Source of the DNA: Berberis thunbergii
Taxonomy: Eukaryota > Streptophyta > Magnoliopsida > Ranunculales > Berberidaceae
Direction: 5' to 3'
DNA length: 64,000 bases
Assembly (NCBI GenBank): GCA_003290165.1
Contig: QNQO01000523.1
Coordinates: forward strand, 496,001-560,000
Each line of letters begins with the position of its first letter. Position 1 is the stretch's first letter. This document shows, one piece after another, positions 36,934 to 47,510 of the stretch. Both the position numbers and the translations under genes were made by a program. The notes beneath the pieces were generated by a model. It saw only the letters and a list, made by a program, of their open reading frames with translations. It did not search any database and was not told the DNA's origin.

Positions 36934-37189
36934 TGTGGTTCCAGCATTCAAGTCTGCAGCTGAAGATCTTCTGAGTTCATCTGGCCTTTCAGCACTGGAG
37001 CTGCTCGCAAAGGCACTTGCAAAGACAACTGTAAGTGCTTTAAAATTTATTTTTTTCACAAGTGAAATAAGCAAAATAAGAGTATTAACTTGAGGTGTGG
37101 CTTGTGCAGGGTTAAAATTTATCTTGCAGCTGATTGGAAGGGTGTTGTGTTTGATGTGCCAGCTGAAGAGCTGGATGCATTTCTTGCAG
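36934..37189 (+). pseudogene. Captured DEAD-box RNA helicase C-terminal (GUCT) fragment, two exons
   Basis: Exon 36934-37030 reads VPAFKSAAEDLLSSSGLSAL and LLAKALAKTT, ending at GTAAGT. Exon 37110-37189 reads VKIYLAADWKGVVFDVPAEE and LDAFLAG. These match the GUCT region of plant nucleolar DEAD-box helicase RH7-type proteins. The segment that normally lies between them (from the GYTEI-type motif onward) is missing, with only an 79 bp intron left, so an internal exon was lost. It sits 440 bp downstream of the PDK fragment in the same orientation. Confidence 0.7.
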
Positions 37190-37220
37190 GTATACTCATG
37201 TTGTATTTACATTATGGTTG

Positions 37221-37690
37221 GTTAGCAGGTCTGTTAGCAAGTCTGCAAGTGGTTAGCAAGTCTGTTAGCAAGCTTGGAAATCTGGGGGGTTATCTGTTAG
37301 CAAGTTAGCAAGTCTGGAAGTCTGGATGGTTATACAAAACTGTTGTGGCATTGTTGCTATATCAATGTAGTGTTGTCTTGTGCTTTATGGAGAATTATAA
37401 AGGCATTAGGAACTTTTAGGAACTGATATAAGTAGGGGAGTCTGTAACAGAAATCATTGATTCATTTGTAAACACATTGTACAAGTGTAGGAGATTGGCA
37501 ATCTCGAATTGTGCCTAATACATTCTAGTATATCAGACCATTGTAACCTTTACATTCCAATTAAATAAATCTTTCCTTCCTGTGAATTCGTTGTCTTCCC
37601 TTTCTGTGATTCTCTTGATAATGCTAAAACTGCAATATCATCTTCCAGTATTCTTTGTGATTGCATTATCAGTTTGAAATTGGATTGTTC
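37221..37690 (+). other. Possible solo copia-type LTR
   Basis: The stretch begins with reiterated GTTAGCAAGTCTG units (37221-37320) and has copia-LTR-like features (TATAAGTAGGGGAGTCTG, then ATTCATTTGTAAACACATTGTAC). It ends near TTCTGCAGCAGCAG. No paired LTR or clear target duplication was found. Low confidence. Confidence 0.25.
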
Positions 37691-37779
37691 CAATTCTGCA
37701 GCAGCAGCAAAAAAAATTTTAAAAAATTTTGTATTATATTATTTTCGCAACAAACCAGATTTCTTTTTTTTTTGAATTT

Positions 37780-38275
37780 TGTTTTAACTGCCAACGGCTT
37801 ACAATCGTGGTCGCATCTTGCCACGGCTGCAAACCGTGGTCTTTCTCCATCAGTTGCCACGGCTTAAAACCGTGGCCATGACTTGACACGGCTAAAAACC
37901 GTTGCTATGACGTTTGCCACGGCTTGTTTCTCCATGTTTAGCCACGGCTTAAAACCGTGGCCAGGTTTAGCCATGGCTCAAAACCGTTGCTACTTCGTTA
38001 GCCACGGTTTAAAACCGTTGCTATTATCCATACCTTATCACGGCTTAAAACCGTGGCTATTGTAGCCACGGCTTAAAACCGTTGCTATTGTTCTTGCAAC
38101 GGTTTAAAACCGTGGCTAAATGCTGAAAATCATCACACCTCCTCAAGCATAAAACCGTTGCTAAAATGTTTAGCAACGGTTTATAGTCGTTAAAAGGAAT
38201 TTCGCGACGCCTCTGTAGCCCACGGCCCTTAGCCGTGACAATGGGTTACCCCACGGTTTAAAACCGTTGCTAATG
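37780..38275. repeat. Right subterminal motif array of CACTA 1
   Basis: About fourteen copies of GCCACGGCTTAAAACCGTGG-type motifs, in both symmetric and half-exchanged forms (GCCACGG...CCGTTGC). The end block TTTCGCGACGCCTCTGTAG is shared with CACTA 2. Confidence 0.88.
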
Positions 38276-38296
38276 GGGATTTTTGGTGTAGTGTTA

Positions 38297-40394
38297 GTGG
38301 ATTTAGGTGAGTATATTATTTAATTGTTGTTTTTCCTATTGATTGTGAGTATGTATATTAATTGTTATTTTTCCACTTGACTGTGAGTATATCTAAGTAA
38401 GAAATTTTGTATGATTTGGTAATGTGGGGTCGAATTGGGTTGTTGTTAGCGCACACTCTTTGTTGGTAATAGTTACTGGAATACAAATTGGCAAAGTGTG
38501 AGAATGATAGGTTTGATTTGTGAAGATGTTGTAAGTGAGATCATATTTATATGTTTAATGGTGTTTGTTTTCTTGTTTATGGACTGATCATAGTTTAATT
38601 CAAAATGTGTGCATGAAGGTTGTTGTACAATGGACTGATATCGATAAATTAAATTATGTTTATGACTCTCTTGTTGTTAAAGTGTGTTATATATGTGAAT
38701 GTTTCTATGTTTGGTATTGCTCTCTATTATCGATATCTTTGGTTTATGTCAAGGAACAACGTAGTGGAGTCTATTGGTTATATTGGGATTGAACGTGATA
38801 ATAGTTTTTGGGAATGAATATGACTGTTTTCGGAGTGTTTTGCTGTCAAAAGCAAAATTGCTTTGAGACTAGTTGTGTGGACTAAAGCGTAGTGGTTTTG
38901 AGAATATTTTGTGCCCTGGATCTATGATTTTTAGGGATGTTTTGCAGATTTAATTTGTGATATTTTCAACTAAGTTCGAGGGCTATTTCACTTAGTTATA
39001 GAGGGTTGATTTCAGCTAACTGTAGAGGTTATTTTAATTGATTTTTGATAGTGATTTACACCTGAGTCGAGAGTCGTTTAAATTGATGTTTAGAGGGTTA
39101 TTTTTAACTGAGTTTGAGTGAGTTCGAAAGTTATGTCAATTGAGTTTAGGAAGGGGTTGTTTCAGCTGAGTTTAGAGGACTAAATCGGACTGTGTTTGGA
39201 CCTCTTTGGGGACTGTTTTGGGATTGATTATGTGGCTTGTCTTGGACTGTCTTTAGGAAATTCAAAGTTGTTATTTTGGAGCTGCAGTGGCTTACAATTT
39301 ATCGTCCCAAATAGGGTTGATTACAAGGCTGCTTGTAGGGATAAATTAGTTACATTTTGGCACACAAATTTGGTTGTGATGGGATTGTTGTGGAAGTTGA
39401 AAACAGGGTGTATTGGATTTGTTATGTAGACTGAAATATGATTATTTTGGGACTGTTTTGTCAGTGAGAATATCTCGTCTAAAATTTTGAGTGATGGTAT
39501 TTCCTCATAATATGAATGTTATTTGAAATATTGATGCATGAGTGTTATCATATAGAAAAGAATAAAGAAAATCATCCCGGTTTTGGAAAACAGAAAATTT
39601 CGCCTTGGCATTACGAGTTCTATGTACGAAGAGCAGTAAGAGGTAAACTTATGTTTTGAATGCACTTTTGAATGTTTGTTTATACATTTAGAAATGATGT
39701 GTTTTAATGTATTATGGTATGGAAGTTTGTTGTTTTAGAGAATGTCATCTCGCATAATTACATGAATGCTGAAAAGCTAATAAGAATCATGATTTCTACA
39801 TGGAGCTGTGAAATGGCATATGGAAGCAATTGTATAATGTAGCATTGATGGCATGTAATAGAAAAGTCTGTGATCATTTCAGTAATTGACTTGCCTCATT
39901 TAAAAACCATATTTTCCCACAACTCTAGCCAGATGGATATGCATACTGTGCTTAGAGCATATAAGGTGGATATGCCTAATGTCGGGGGGGGGGGGGGAGA
40001 CATATCAGAGATATGTACATATTGTGTCAATTCGCTACACATCAATAGGACCTGCATATGGTGTTGGTGCATGTCAGGTGTCAGGTGTATATACATATTG
40101 TGTTCGGGGCAGATGACCCGTTCGACACTAGGTACAATGCAAAAGGGAGTATCATTCGTGGCCTAGAGAATGGCGTTGTTTTTCTCGGGTTGATAGCTCC
40201 CCGACGTGTGCTATACTTTGTGATTGAGTCACATGACTGGTTTTCCGTGGTGATATGTATGTCTCAGAGGTGACACCCCGCATGGGAACATACATGCCAT
40301 GAGTGGTATCGGCGTGTGTATAGAGGCACGTCAGGGTGAGACATGTTCGACACGAAGGGGGATGCGATTGTGGGAAAATATGTGGTTTTGAATT
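38297..40394 (+). mobile_element. Right part of the probable long LTR, noncoding
   Basis: This continues the stretch left of CACTA 1 after one copy of TTA. It contains loosely repeated phrases (GAGGGTTATTT, TTTCAGCTGAGTTTAGAGG) around 38960-39190 and a 14-base G run at 39984-39997. No frame is recognised. It ends where the Tat copy 3 LTR begins. Confidence 0.35.
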
Positions 40395-40964
40395 TGTTGA
40401 TACATCAAAATAGACCGATCATCACAGCCATACACGTGAAAGAGAACATCCATCACGAGGATATGACGTTCCATCTATTGGGCCAACACATAAAACATAA
40501 AAAGAACAAAGCCAATCACAAAAACCCAGACAAGGGCCACTATTGAGAAGATATAAGCAAAGCCTGAATCCAGGCCCGAACGAATCAAAGCCCAAATCCA
40601 GAACCGACACAAGTTCTCCCATAAAGGAAAGGAATGTTGCACCAAAAAGAGTCGTGGAGGGAGTTATGCCTCCACAGATGCATCTCCATCAAAGTGGAGA
40701 CTGTTACAAGAAACATTTCCTTCCGTTGCGCCTCACATGCTTAAGTCACGTAGAGAATTCATCGCGACCATTATAAAAGGTAAAGGGAACATTCGACACA
40801 GGTATGCAACTTTAACTGAGTTTTGTCAAGATTTACTTCATTCTTCAAACTGAGTTGCTGACTAAAGCATCTGAGTGCTTTCGGCCACCAAAATAGTGTT
40901 CCTTGGCAGTCTAACATCTATTTTGTAGGTCAAAATCATAGGAGGACGATTTTTGGACGCATTA
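40395..40964 (+). mobile_element. Left LTR, Tat-type element copy 3
   Basis: This LTR starts TGTTGATACATCAAAATAG and ends GGACGCATTA, colinear with the copy 2 LTRs. The element continues, interrupted by many insertions, to 60102, where CACTA 3 begins. No right LTR lies inside the window. Confidence 0.88.
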
Positions 40965-42156
40965 GTTTGGCGTAGGGGTGGGCATTCCATCCCGCGATCC
41001 CGTTCCCGACCCAATCCCGTCCCGTTCCGTCCCGATTTTTTCGGGTCTTAATGGGATTGAATAATTTCATCCCGATCCCGTCCCGTCCCGATCTAGAATG
41101 GGATGGGATGGGATGGAGATTTTCAATCCCGCCAATCCCGTCCCGTCCCGAACTAATTTATTAATATTTTTATTTAATTATTTATTTTAAAATTGTGGAT
41201 GCCCATACAAATATACTAATGTATATAACATATTTAATGATCAAACACAAATATGTTTTTACATTATGATATTGACTGTTTTGAATACCATTAATCATTT
41301 TGGGCTCCATATCCAACAATCACTTCCCTGCAATGTTTCAAATTATATAGATAAATGTCCAAATTGGGAAAGTAATTAAGCTAACTCAAAAGATGGCTAA
41401 AACTGATTTTTATACACAACGTTGGTAATTTAAGTAGCGTAACTTTTAAAACTCCTCTAGAGTTGAATGTGGTCAAGGTTTAGGATTGTTCAGTCAGATA
41501 GAGACTTTGGGCTGAGAGCTTCCCTTAGTAGGTTCCATTCAATAGTTGACAACTTGATGTGCTTGCTGTGTAGCTGAACAGATACTGAAGGATGGCATAA
41601 ATTCCTAGTTGATTGAATAACTGAAAGCATCTTTTTCTTTGTTACAATGTTCATAAAGATTACTAAGAAATGATAGTTAAATTCTGGCTGAAGTCCAGAA
41701 GTCATCTTGAACATAGCAAATTCATTCCATCATGTAGATATGCCCATTAATGTTCAAGTAAACTAGATCTTTGAAATGTAAAGTTTCTCTTAGGTGTGGC
41801 ACTGTACTTTCCCAGTTGAGGCAATGACCTTCCTCGACAACTTTGCATGCTTAACTTTACCATCATAGCTTTAGCTTTTCTTTCTTTGGTACATGTTTTT
41901 ATATCCAACTTATATGCTCCATGAAGCAAAGCCATCTCAAATGAGTTAACCTGATTTGTTTCTTCAGATCATGGAGATCTTGGAGATGATGAGCGAGCAA
42001 AGAGACTCTAAGAAACAATGTTTGAGCGAGCAAAAATTTGCTTCAAATTTTTTGGATGCCGCTGATCCCGTCCCGTCCCGATCCCGTATGAATGAGATGG
42101 GATAGGGATGGGTATATCTCGTCCCATCCCGTCCCGTGCCCACCCCTAGTTTGGCG
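40965..42156. mobile_element. Non-autonomous hAT element A with 8 bp target duplication
   Basis: The body 40973-42148 has ends TAGGGGTGGGCA and TGCCCACCCCTA. The duplication GTTTGGCG occurs on both sides (40965-40972 and 42149-42156). Both ends are packed with GATCCCGTCCCGTCCCG-type subterminal repeats. The interior is AT-rich with no transposase. It lies in the primer-binding site of Tat copy 3. Confidence 0.92.
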
Positions 42157-42253
42157 TCATCTGTAGGGAACGACAAGTTTCCTATCTAAAAATAAGATCC
42201 ATAGTGACAAAGCTCACCACAATCTGATTGAAGATCAACAAATTGTCAGAACC

Positions 42254-43408
42254 AATGACACTAGGGGTGGGCACGGGACGGGATGGGATGAGATATACCC
42301 ATCCCGACCTCGTCTCATCCCAAACGGGTTCGGGACGGGACAGGACGGGACGGGATCAGCGTGCCAATCTTCTTCACTTGCAGAATTAAATAATAAACTG
42401 CTGAACTTCTTCTTCAGTATTGGTTAACAAGCAAATTTCACAATAAAACAGGCATCAACTGACTCTTTAGGACAGCAGTCCGAGGCTTCATGCCCATTTC
42501 CTTTACTAGAAAGGAATGATAATGTATTAAAAAACACTAGCAATTCTAAAGTTGCAATTTATATCTTAAAAACATCATTGGTCATATAGTTGTGCTATAA
42601 CCATCTTACTATTTGGTCACATGGCTACATATGAGACATGAGCTCTCATTCATAGAATGCAAACCTACCACTACCAGTTTCTTCCTTTATTGAAACTTAC
42701 CTATTACCACCTCCTCCCCCTCATTCACATTATACAATATGCAAGTGGGATCCTCATCTTGTTGGCTGGGTTTGTCTCACCTCTGATTTTTCTTGGCCAA
42801 ATTAAGAGTGGGTCATGAGGTTTGTCAGGGACTACTATGAAATGTCATTTCTATGTATGTTGCTAGTCTGCACAAGTCCATCAGTAATCATGAGCTTCAA
42901 GCAGTTTCGGCAGGCCTTGATATCTGCCTGAAACATAACATCTCCATAGTCTGGATATAGAGAGATTCATCTCAAGGAGTTCAAATCATCTCCAAGACAT
43001 CCAAAGCTCTGTCTGGGAAGCTGGGGATAGTAGTATGCATTTTTCAAAAGCTTGACAATCTGGAATAAGTCAGAATTGAACAGTATTACAAAATACAAAT
43101 TTAGAGATGTGTGAGAGATTCATTGAGATGCTAAAAAAGTAAAAATGTTATACACATCAGTATATTTGTATGGGCATCCACAATTCTAAAATAAATAATT
43201 AAATAAAAATATTAATAATTAATATTAATAAATTAGTTCGGGACGGGACGGGATTGGCGGGATTGAAAATCTTCATCCCATCCCATCTCATTTTAGATCG
43301 GGACGGAACGGGATCGGGATGAAATTTTTCTATCCCATTAAGACTCAGAAAAATCGAGAAGGGACGGAAACGGGATCGCGGGATGGGATGCCCACCCCTA
43401 AATGACAC
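42254..43408. mobile_element. Non-autonomous hAT element B with 8 bp target duplication, inverted relative to A
   Basis: The body 42262-43400 has ends TAGGGGTGGGCA and GCCCACCCCTA. The duplication AATGACAC is found at 42254-42261 and 43401-43408. Its right end (TGGGCATCCACAATTCTAAA, GGGACGGGACGGGATTGGCG) is the reverse complement of the left end of hAT A. The insertion split the gag start codon region of Tat copy 3. Confidence 0.92.
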
Positions 43409-43877
43409 ACCATACAGATCTCCAACATAGTGACGATAACAACTCTCGTACTAGCAACAATGCATCAAAAATAGCTCTCGAACAAGAAGCAGCTCGGATC
43501 ATCGGATCGATGGTGCCCGAGAATCCAGATCCACAACACACAATAGCCCAGATAACCCAGACATCCGGTGACACTGCCACAGATCCTCGGGTAGACCTAC
43601 TTATGGCCCGGATGAACTACATAACAAAGATTCTACAGAAAATCAACCAGGAGCGCACCCTATTCAGGCACCACCCCAACAAAACTCTGACAACCGAACT
43701 CAAGGGAGTGACGACGCCCTAACAGGGAAATTTCGAAAGCAATGAGCTTCCCCAAGGCAAAACTTCACAGTGTAATGGAGCGCAAGCTGAGATTCCATTC
43801 AGAATCAGAGTCACAGATCCCAATGTATTGTATGAATTGGCCAAACCACCATTCTATGATGCCCTCATGAAGAATGT
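43402..43877 (+). pseudogene. Gag of Tat copy 3, first part
   Basis: The frame begins MTHHTDLQHSDDNNSR and continues to a stop at 43722. It resumes in the same frame with the AEIPFRIRVTDPNVLYEL and PPFYDALM blocks that match copy 2. It is cut at 43877 by an LTR retrotransposon and resumes at 57345. Confidence 0.8.
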
Positions 43878-44812
43878 TGATATTCACGTAATTAATACAT
43901 AATATATCCCTTAATTTATATATGTTAGTGTTTCGATTATTAATTTTATTCTAAATATTTTGTTTTCATGTCTTTGTAGGAATTTGAGCGTGAACGATGA
44001 AATCACATTAAGGCGACAATTTGAGGAATGATCAATTGATTGATTCTAGTGGTGGTACAAAGTAGCGGATCACATGTCTAAACCTAGCCCAAACAAACCT
44101 AGGTCCACCTAATTTAACCTAAGCCCAAGCCCAAAAGTTAACCTAGTAACCCAAACCTAACCTAACAAGGATAACCCTATTTAGGCTTCCTCTCTCCTCC
44201 TCCTTTCCCCATTTTGGAGGTTTGCTTCCTCTTCAATTTTTCTTCTCTCCTTTTATCTTTTTCCATCCACCACGCCACATCCACTTTGCCGGCGATCCTC
44301 GTTCGATAGGAAGATCGGGAGCGCGATCATCCCGCCATCACCACCTCCTACTCTTCCTCCACCATCAAGCCTCATGTCCTCGAGCAACAAAAAAGGGGGC
44401 ACCTCCCTGTCCTCCCCGTCACGTTCATCTCCTTCTCTATGTTCCTTTGTTTCAGCCAAAGAAGCCATCACCGCCCCTCTTCTTCCCCTATTTTTGTTTT
44501 TCTTTCTTCACCTCGTCACACTCTAACATTCACACCGCCGAACACCACCATCATCCATCACGTCCTCGCGCACAAAACAGGGAGCAATTCCCTGTCCTCC
44601 ACGCCTATTTCCTTCTTGTTCCATCATGCCAAACAGTCCACACACGACCACCGTCCAGCGCACCACCGCGCCACCTTGCAACAAAGCTCCACCGCCCCTG
44701 TTCCTCTCCTGTTTCTCTCCCCCTCACGAACCCAGTCCCTCTCTCTCACTCTCTCTGTTGCTTCATCTCAACGCCACCAGACCATCACGAACCACCATTT
44801 CGAGCTCCCTGT
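43878..44812 (+). mobile_element. Left LTR (3'-truncated) of a retrotransposon inserted in Tat copy 3 gag
   Basis: This sequence starts TGATATTCACGTAATTAATA and is homologous to 45686-46156 and then to 55814-56270. Thus it corresponds to the right LTR with the MULE removed. Homology stops near 44812. Long Ser/Pro/His-rich frames here come from CT- and CAC-rich DNA and are not genes. Confidence 0.8.
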
Positions 44813-45685
44813 TCGAAGCCTCATTACAACAAATGCCTAATTCGAAGCCTCATTACAACCTAATAAAGATCTAATTCGAAACCTAATAAATCTTAGCCAA
44901 AATCCTTTTCTCATATCGAAACGGAAAGCGTAACGCCTCGAAGACTGTTGCACCGACCGACTCGAAGACTCTAGCAACAAATGCAAATTCAATCCGAATT
45001 ACTATTGAGATCATATTCATTTCAACCTTCTCAAAGTAATTAATATTCTTGTCCATGAGATCATATTCATTTCATTCTTTTAAAATCCAAAAAAGTATGT
45101 ATTTCATGATTATTATATGTGAGATGTTTGTGTTTCCATAATTTATTCTCTTTCTCACATATAAATTGAGTGATAACTAACCAATCTCTGAGTGATTCAT
45201 TTCTGAGTGATAAGAGATATTTGTAGTCGAAGCGTACTATCCAAAGGTTATCTAGTCGTATCTTAAGTGAAAAAAAGAAAGTTATGTGGATAAGACCATG
45301 CACACACGGTTCAAGTTGAGAATAATTAATGAAATTTATTTAACCTTTGGGTATTATTAAATTGTCGTTAGACTCTTTGATATATTATTGTGACATGTTG
45401 TTAGTTGTTTTCTAAAATTATTGGCAATTAGATTAGTACTTTGAGGATAATAGATAGAGTGATCAAGTTACCATGTTTTGAAAATTTATTGAGTCATAAT
45501 GTTTGTGGGTAACATTTTTGGAAACCCTCACGAGACTATAACTTGTCCACTAGAGGTAATCTAGCGGTTTAAATCCTTGTTGCACGTTTAAGGTAAGTGC
45601 AATCCATGATTCCAGCGAAAGTGAGTTAGAATTTTAATTTTATTGTTTTGCTCGAGGACTAGCAAAATATAGGTTTGGGGGTATT
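44813..45685 (+). mobile_element. Internal remnant of that retrotransposon, including a Tat-like patch and polypurine tract
   Basis: The segment 44917-45012 (CGGAAAGCGTAACGCC, GTTGCACCGACCGACT, AATGCAAATTCAATCCGAA) closely matches Tat copy 3 at 58356-58450. The rest is noncoding and ends with GCTCGAGGACTAGCAAAATA and a purine tract GGTTTGGGGGTATT immediately before the right LTR. No gag or pol is present. Confidence 0.65.
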
Positions 45686-46904
45686 TGATATTCACGTAAT
45701 TAATACATAATATATCCCTTAATTTATGTATGTTAGTGTTTCGATTATTATATTTTATTTTAATTATTTCGTTTTCACGTCTTTGTAGGAATTTGAGCGT
45801 GAACGATGAAATCGCATTAAGGCGACAATTTGAGGAATGATCAATTGATTGATTCTAGTGGTGGTACAAAGTAGCAGATCACATGTCTAAACCTAATCCA
45901 AACAAACCTAGGTCTACCTAATTTAACCTAAGCTTAAGCCCAGAAGTTAACCTAAAAACCCAAACCCAACCTAACAAGGAAAACCCTATTTAGGCTCCCT
46001 CTCTCCTATTCTCCTCATCTTCTCCCTCTTTTGGAGGTTTGCCTCCTATTCTACGTTTCTTCTCTCCTTCTCTCTTTTTCCTGCCACCACGCCACATCCA
46101 CCCTGCCGGGGATCCTCGTTCGATAGGAGGACCGGCAGCGCGATCATCTCGCCATCGAGAAATTCTAGCTGGCCCGTCCTCACAGCCCGTCCCATGGGAC
46201 GGACCCTCCCAGGCACGTGCCTTTGGGAGGGCGTCTCGCACGTGGAGGAGGAGAAACCCAGAGAAACCCACTCTTAGCAAAAATTTCCTCTCCTTCTTCA
46301 CCATCGACAGCTAGATCTCTCTCTCTCTCTCTCAATCTCTCTTTCATCTCCAAATCGGTCTTCTTTGATGTTTCCCTTCAATTGATTTCTAGATTTTCGA
46401 ACGATGGTTTCAAGCGCTACTTGTTCATTTTTTAGGATTTTCAAGCTGAGGTAAGTTGAAACTTGTTTATTGTGATCCACGAACAAATTTCTGTAATGAG
46501 TTTTTGTTATTGATGATACCCTTTTGTTTATTCATGTTGATGTAATGATTTTTGCATGAGATTGGAGTTCTAGGGTTCTAAATCAAATTTATTAAAAAGA
46601 CCAAATTGTGTGGTGTAGGAGAACTAGGGTGTCTTGATCACTTGAATCAACAGATCACTTGCAGAAAAGAAAACATCTACAAATAATTACACTTGTCTTG
46701 CACACAAACTTGTTAGCAGTGATCAGTTGTGAAATAAAAGGACCCCTAATTTGCAAAGATTCATAGTTAAAGCTATTTTTATATGCAAATCCAAGTTAGC
46801 ATATGTTTTCAACTATCGAAAGTCGAAACAAACTCAGAATTTGAATCCTTGAGCTCATGACTGCAGCTGCCACTACACCAAAATGCCTGATTAGCTACAC
46901 AGGG

Positions 46905-47080
46905 GTGGCCACGGTTCTAAGCCGTTGGTGTGTTTGCCACGGCTAAAAACCGTGGCTATAGTGCCCAACGGCTAAAAATCGTGGCTAAAAAAAGGCTTGG
47001 CCACGGTTCTAAACCGTTGATATGTTAGCCACGGCTAAAAACTGTGGGTATTCGGTATTGTTCCCAACGGCTTAAAACCG
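46905..47080. repeat. Left subterminal motif array of CACTA 2
   Basis: About six copies of GCCACGGCTAAAAACCGTGG-like motifs. The order of variants resembles the left end of CACTA 1, so the two elements belong to one family. Confidence 0.85.
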
Positions 47081-47291
47081 TTGCAAAAGTGCACGTGTGT
47101 TGCACGTGGGCGTGTGGAGCAGTAAGTGTATTTGTCGCGGGCGAAATTTTGCAAAAAAAAAATTCTTCCCGCTTTGCGTTCCCGCTCCTTCTCCCCCAAT
47201 TTTCAACCCTTAATTTGATTCAAACCCAAAAATTTAAAGGAGAGGGAAAGAGAGAAGGAGAAGGAGAAGGAAAGAGAGAGGGAGAAGTCAG

Positions 47292-47510
47292 ACGGCTAGG
47301 CACAAGGCTGATATATTGGCTCATCCTTTGTATGAGCAACTGCTCTCTGCTCATGTTGCTTGTTTGCGCATTGCTACTCCCGTTGATCAGTTGCCATGGA
47401 TCGACGCGCAGCTCGCGCAGTTTCAGCAGGTTGTGGCAAAGTATTCTGTGCTTGGAGGTCATGGGAATCACCCTCGTGTTGGTGAAGATAAAGAGCTTGA
47501 TCAGTTCATG
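47292..47510 (+). pseudogene. Captured KNOX1-domain exon of a class II KNOX homeobox gene
   Basis: The frame reads [55 protein letters not shown] and DKELDQFM, ending at a G|GTTAGT donor. This is the KNOX1 domain of KNAT3-like class II KNOX transcription factors, truncated exactly at a normal exon border. The KNOX2, ELK and homeodomain parts are not present. The upstream DNA is a purine-rich leader (AGAGAGAAGGAGAAGGAG). Confidence 0.9.

Larger units (their letters stand above)
30502..38293. mobile_element. Pack-type CACTA element 1, 7.8 kb, target duplication TTA
   Basis: The ends are CACTACACCAAAA and TTTTTGGTGTAGTG. The flanking 3 bp is TTA on both sides (30499-30501 and 38294-38296), the CACTA (En/Spm) signature. 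Both ends carry dense subterminal arrays of motifs like CCACGGCTTAAAACCGTGG. No TNP2/TPase-type transposase was recognised, so the element depends on another copy. The interior holds exon-intron fragments of at least four unrelated host genes, all on the plus strand. Confidence 0.92.

Noticed and set aside
39984..39997. 14-base G run as a G-quadruplex signal
   Set aside because: A single uninterrupted run in noncoding repeat DNA; it may be a slippage or sequencing artefact.
41490..41935. Minus-strand frames inside hAT A
   Set aside because: Short, with no hAT transposase or host-gene motif; probably chance.
44222..44874. Long Ser/Pro/His-rich frame of 213 codons, and its relatives at 55729-56599
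   Set aside because: These fall in the LTR and its partner, where CAC/CTC-rich DNA gives long open frames in several registers. Homology between the copies follows the LTR, not a protein.
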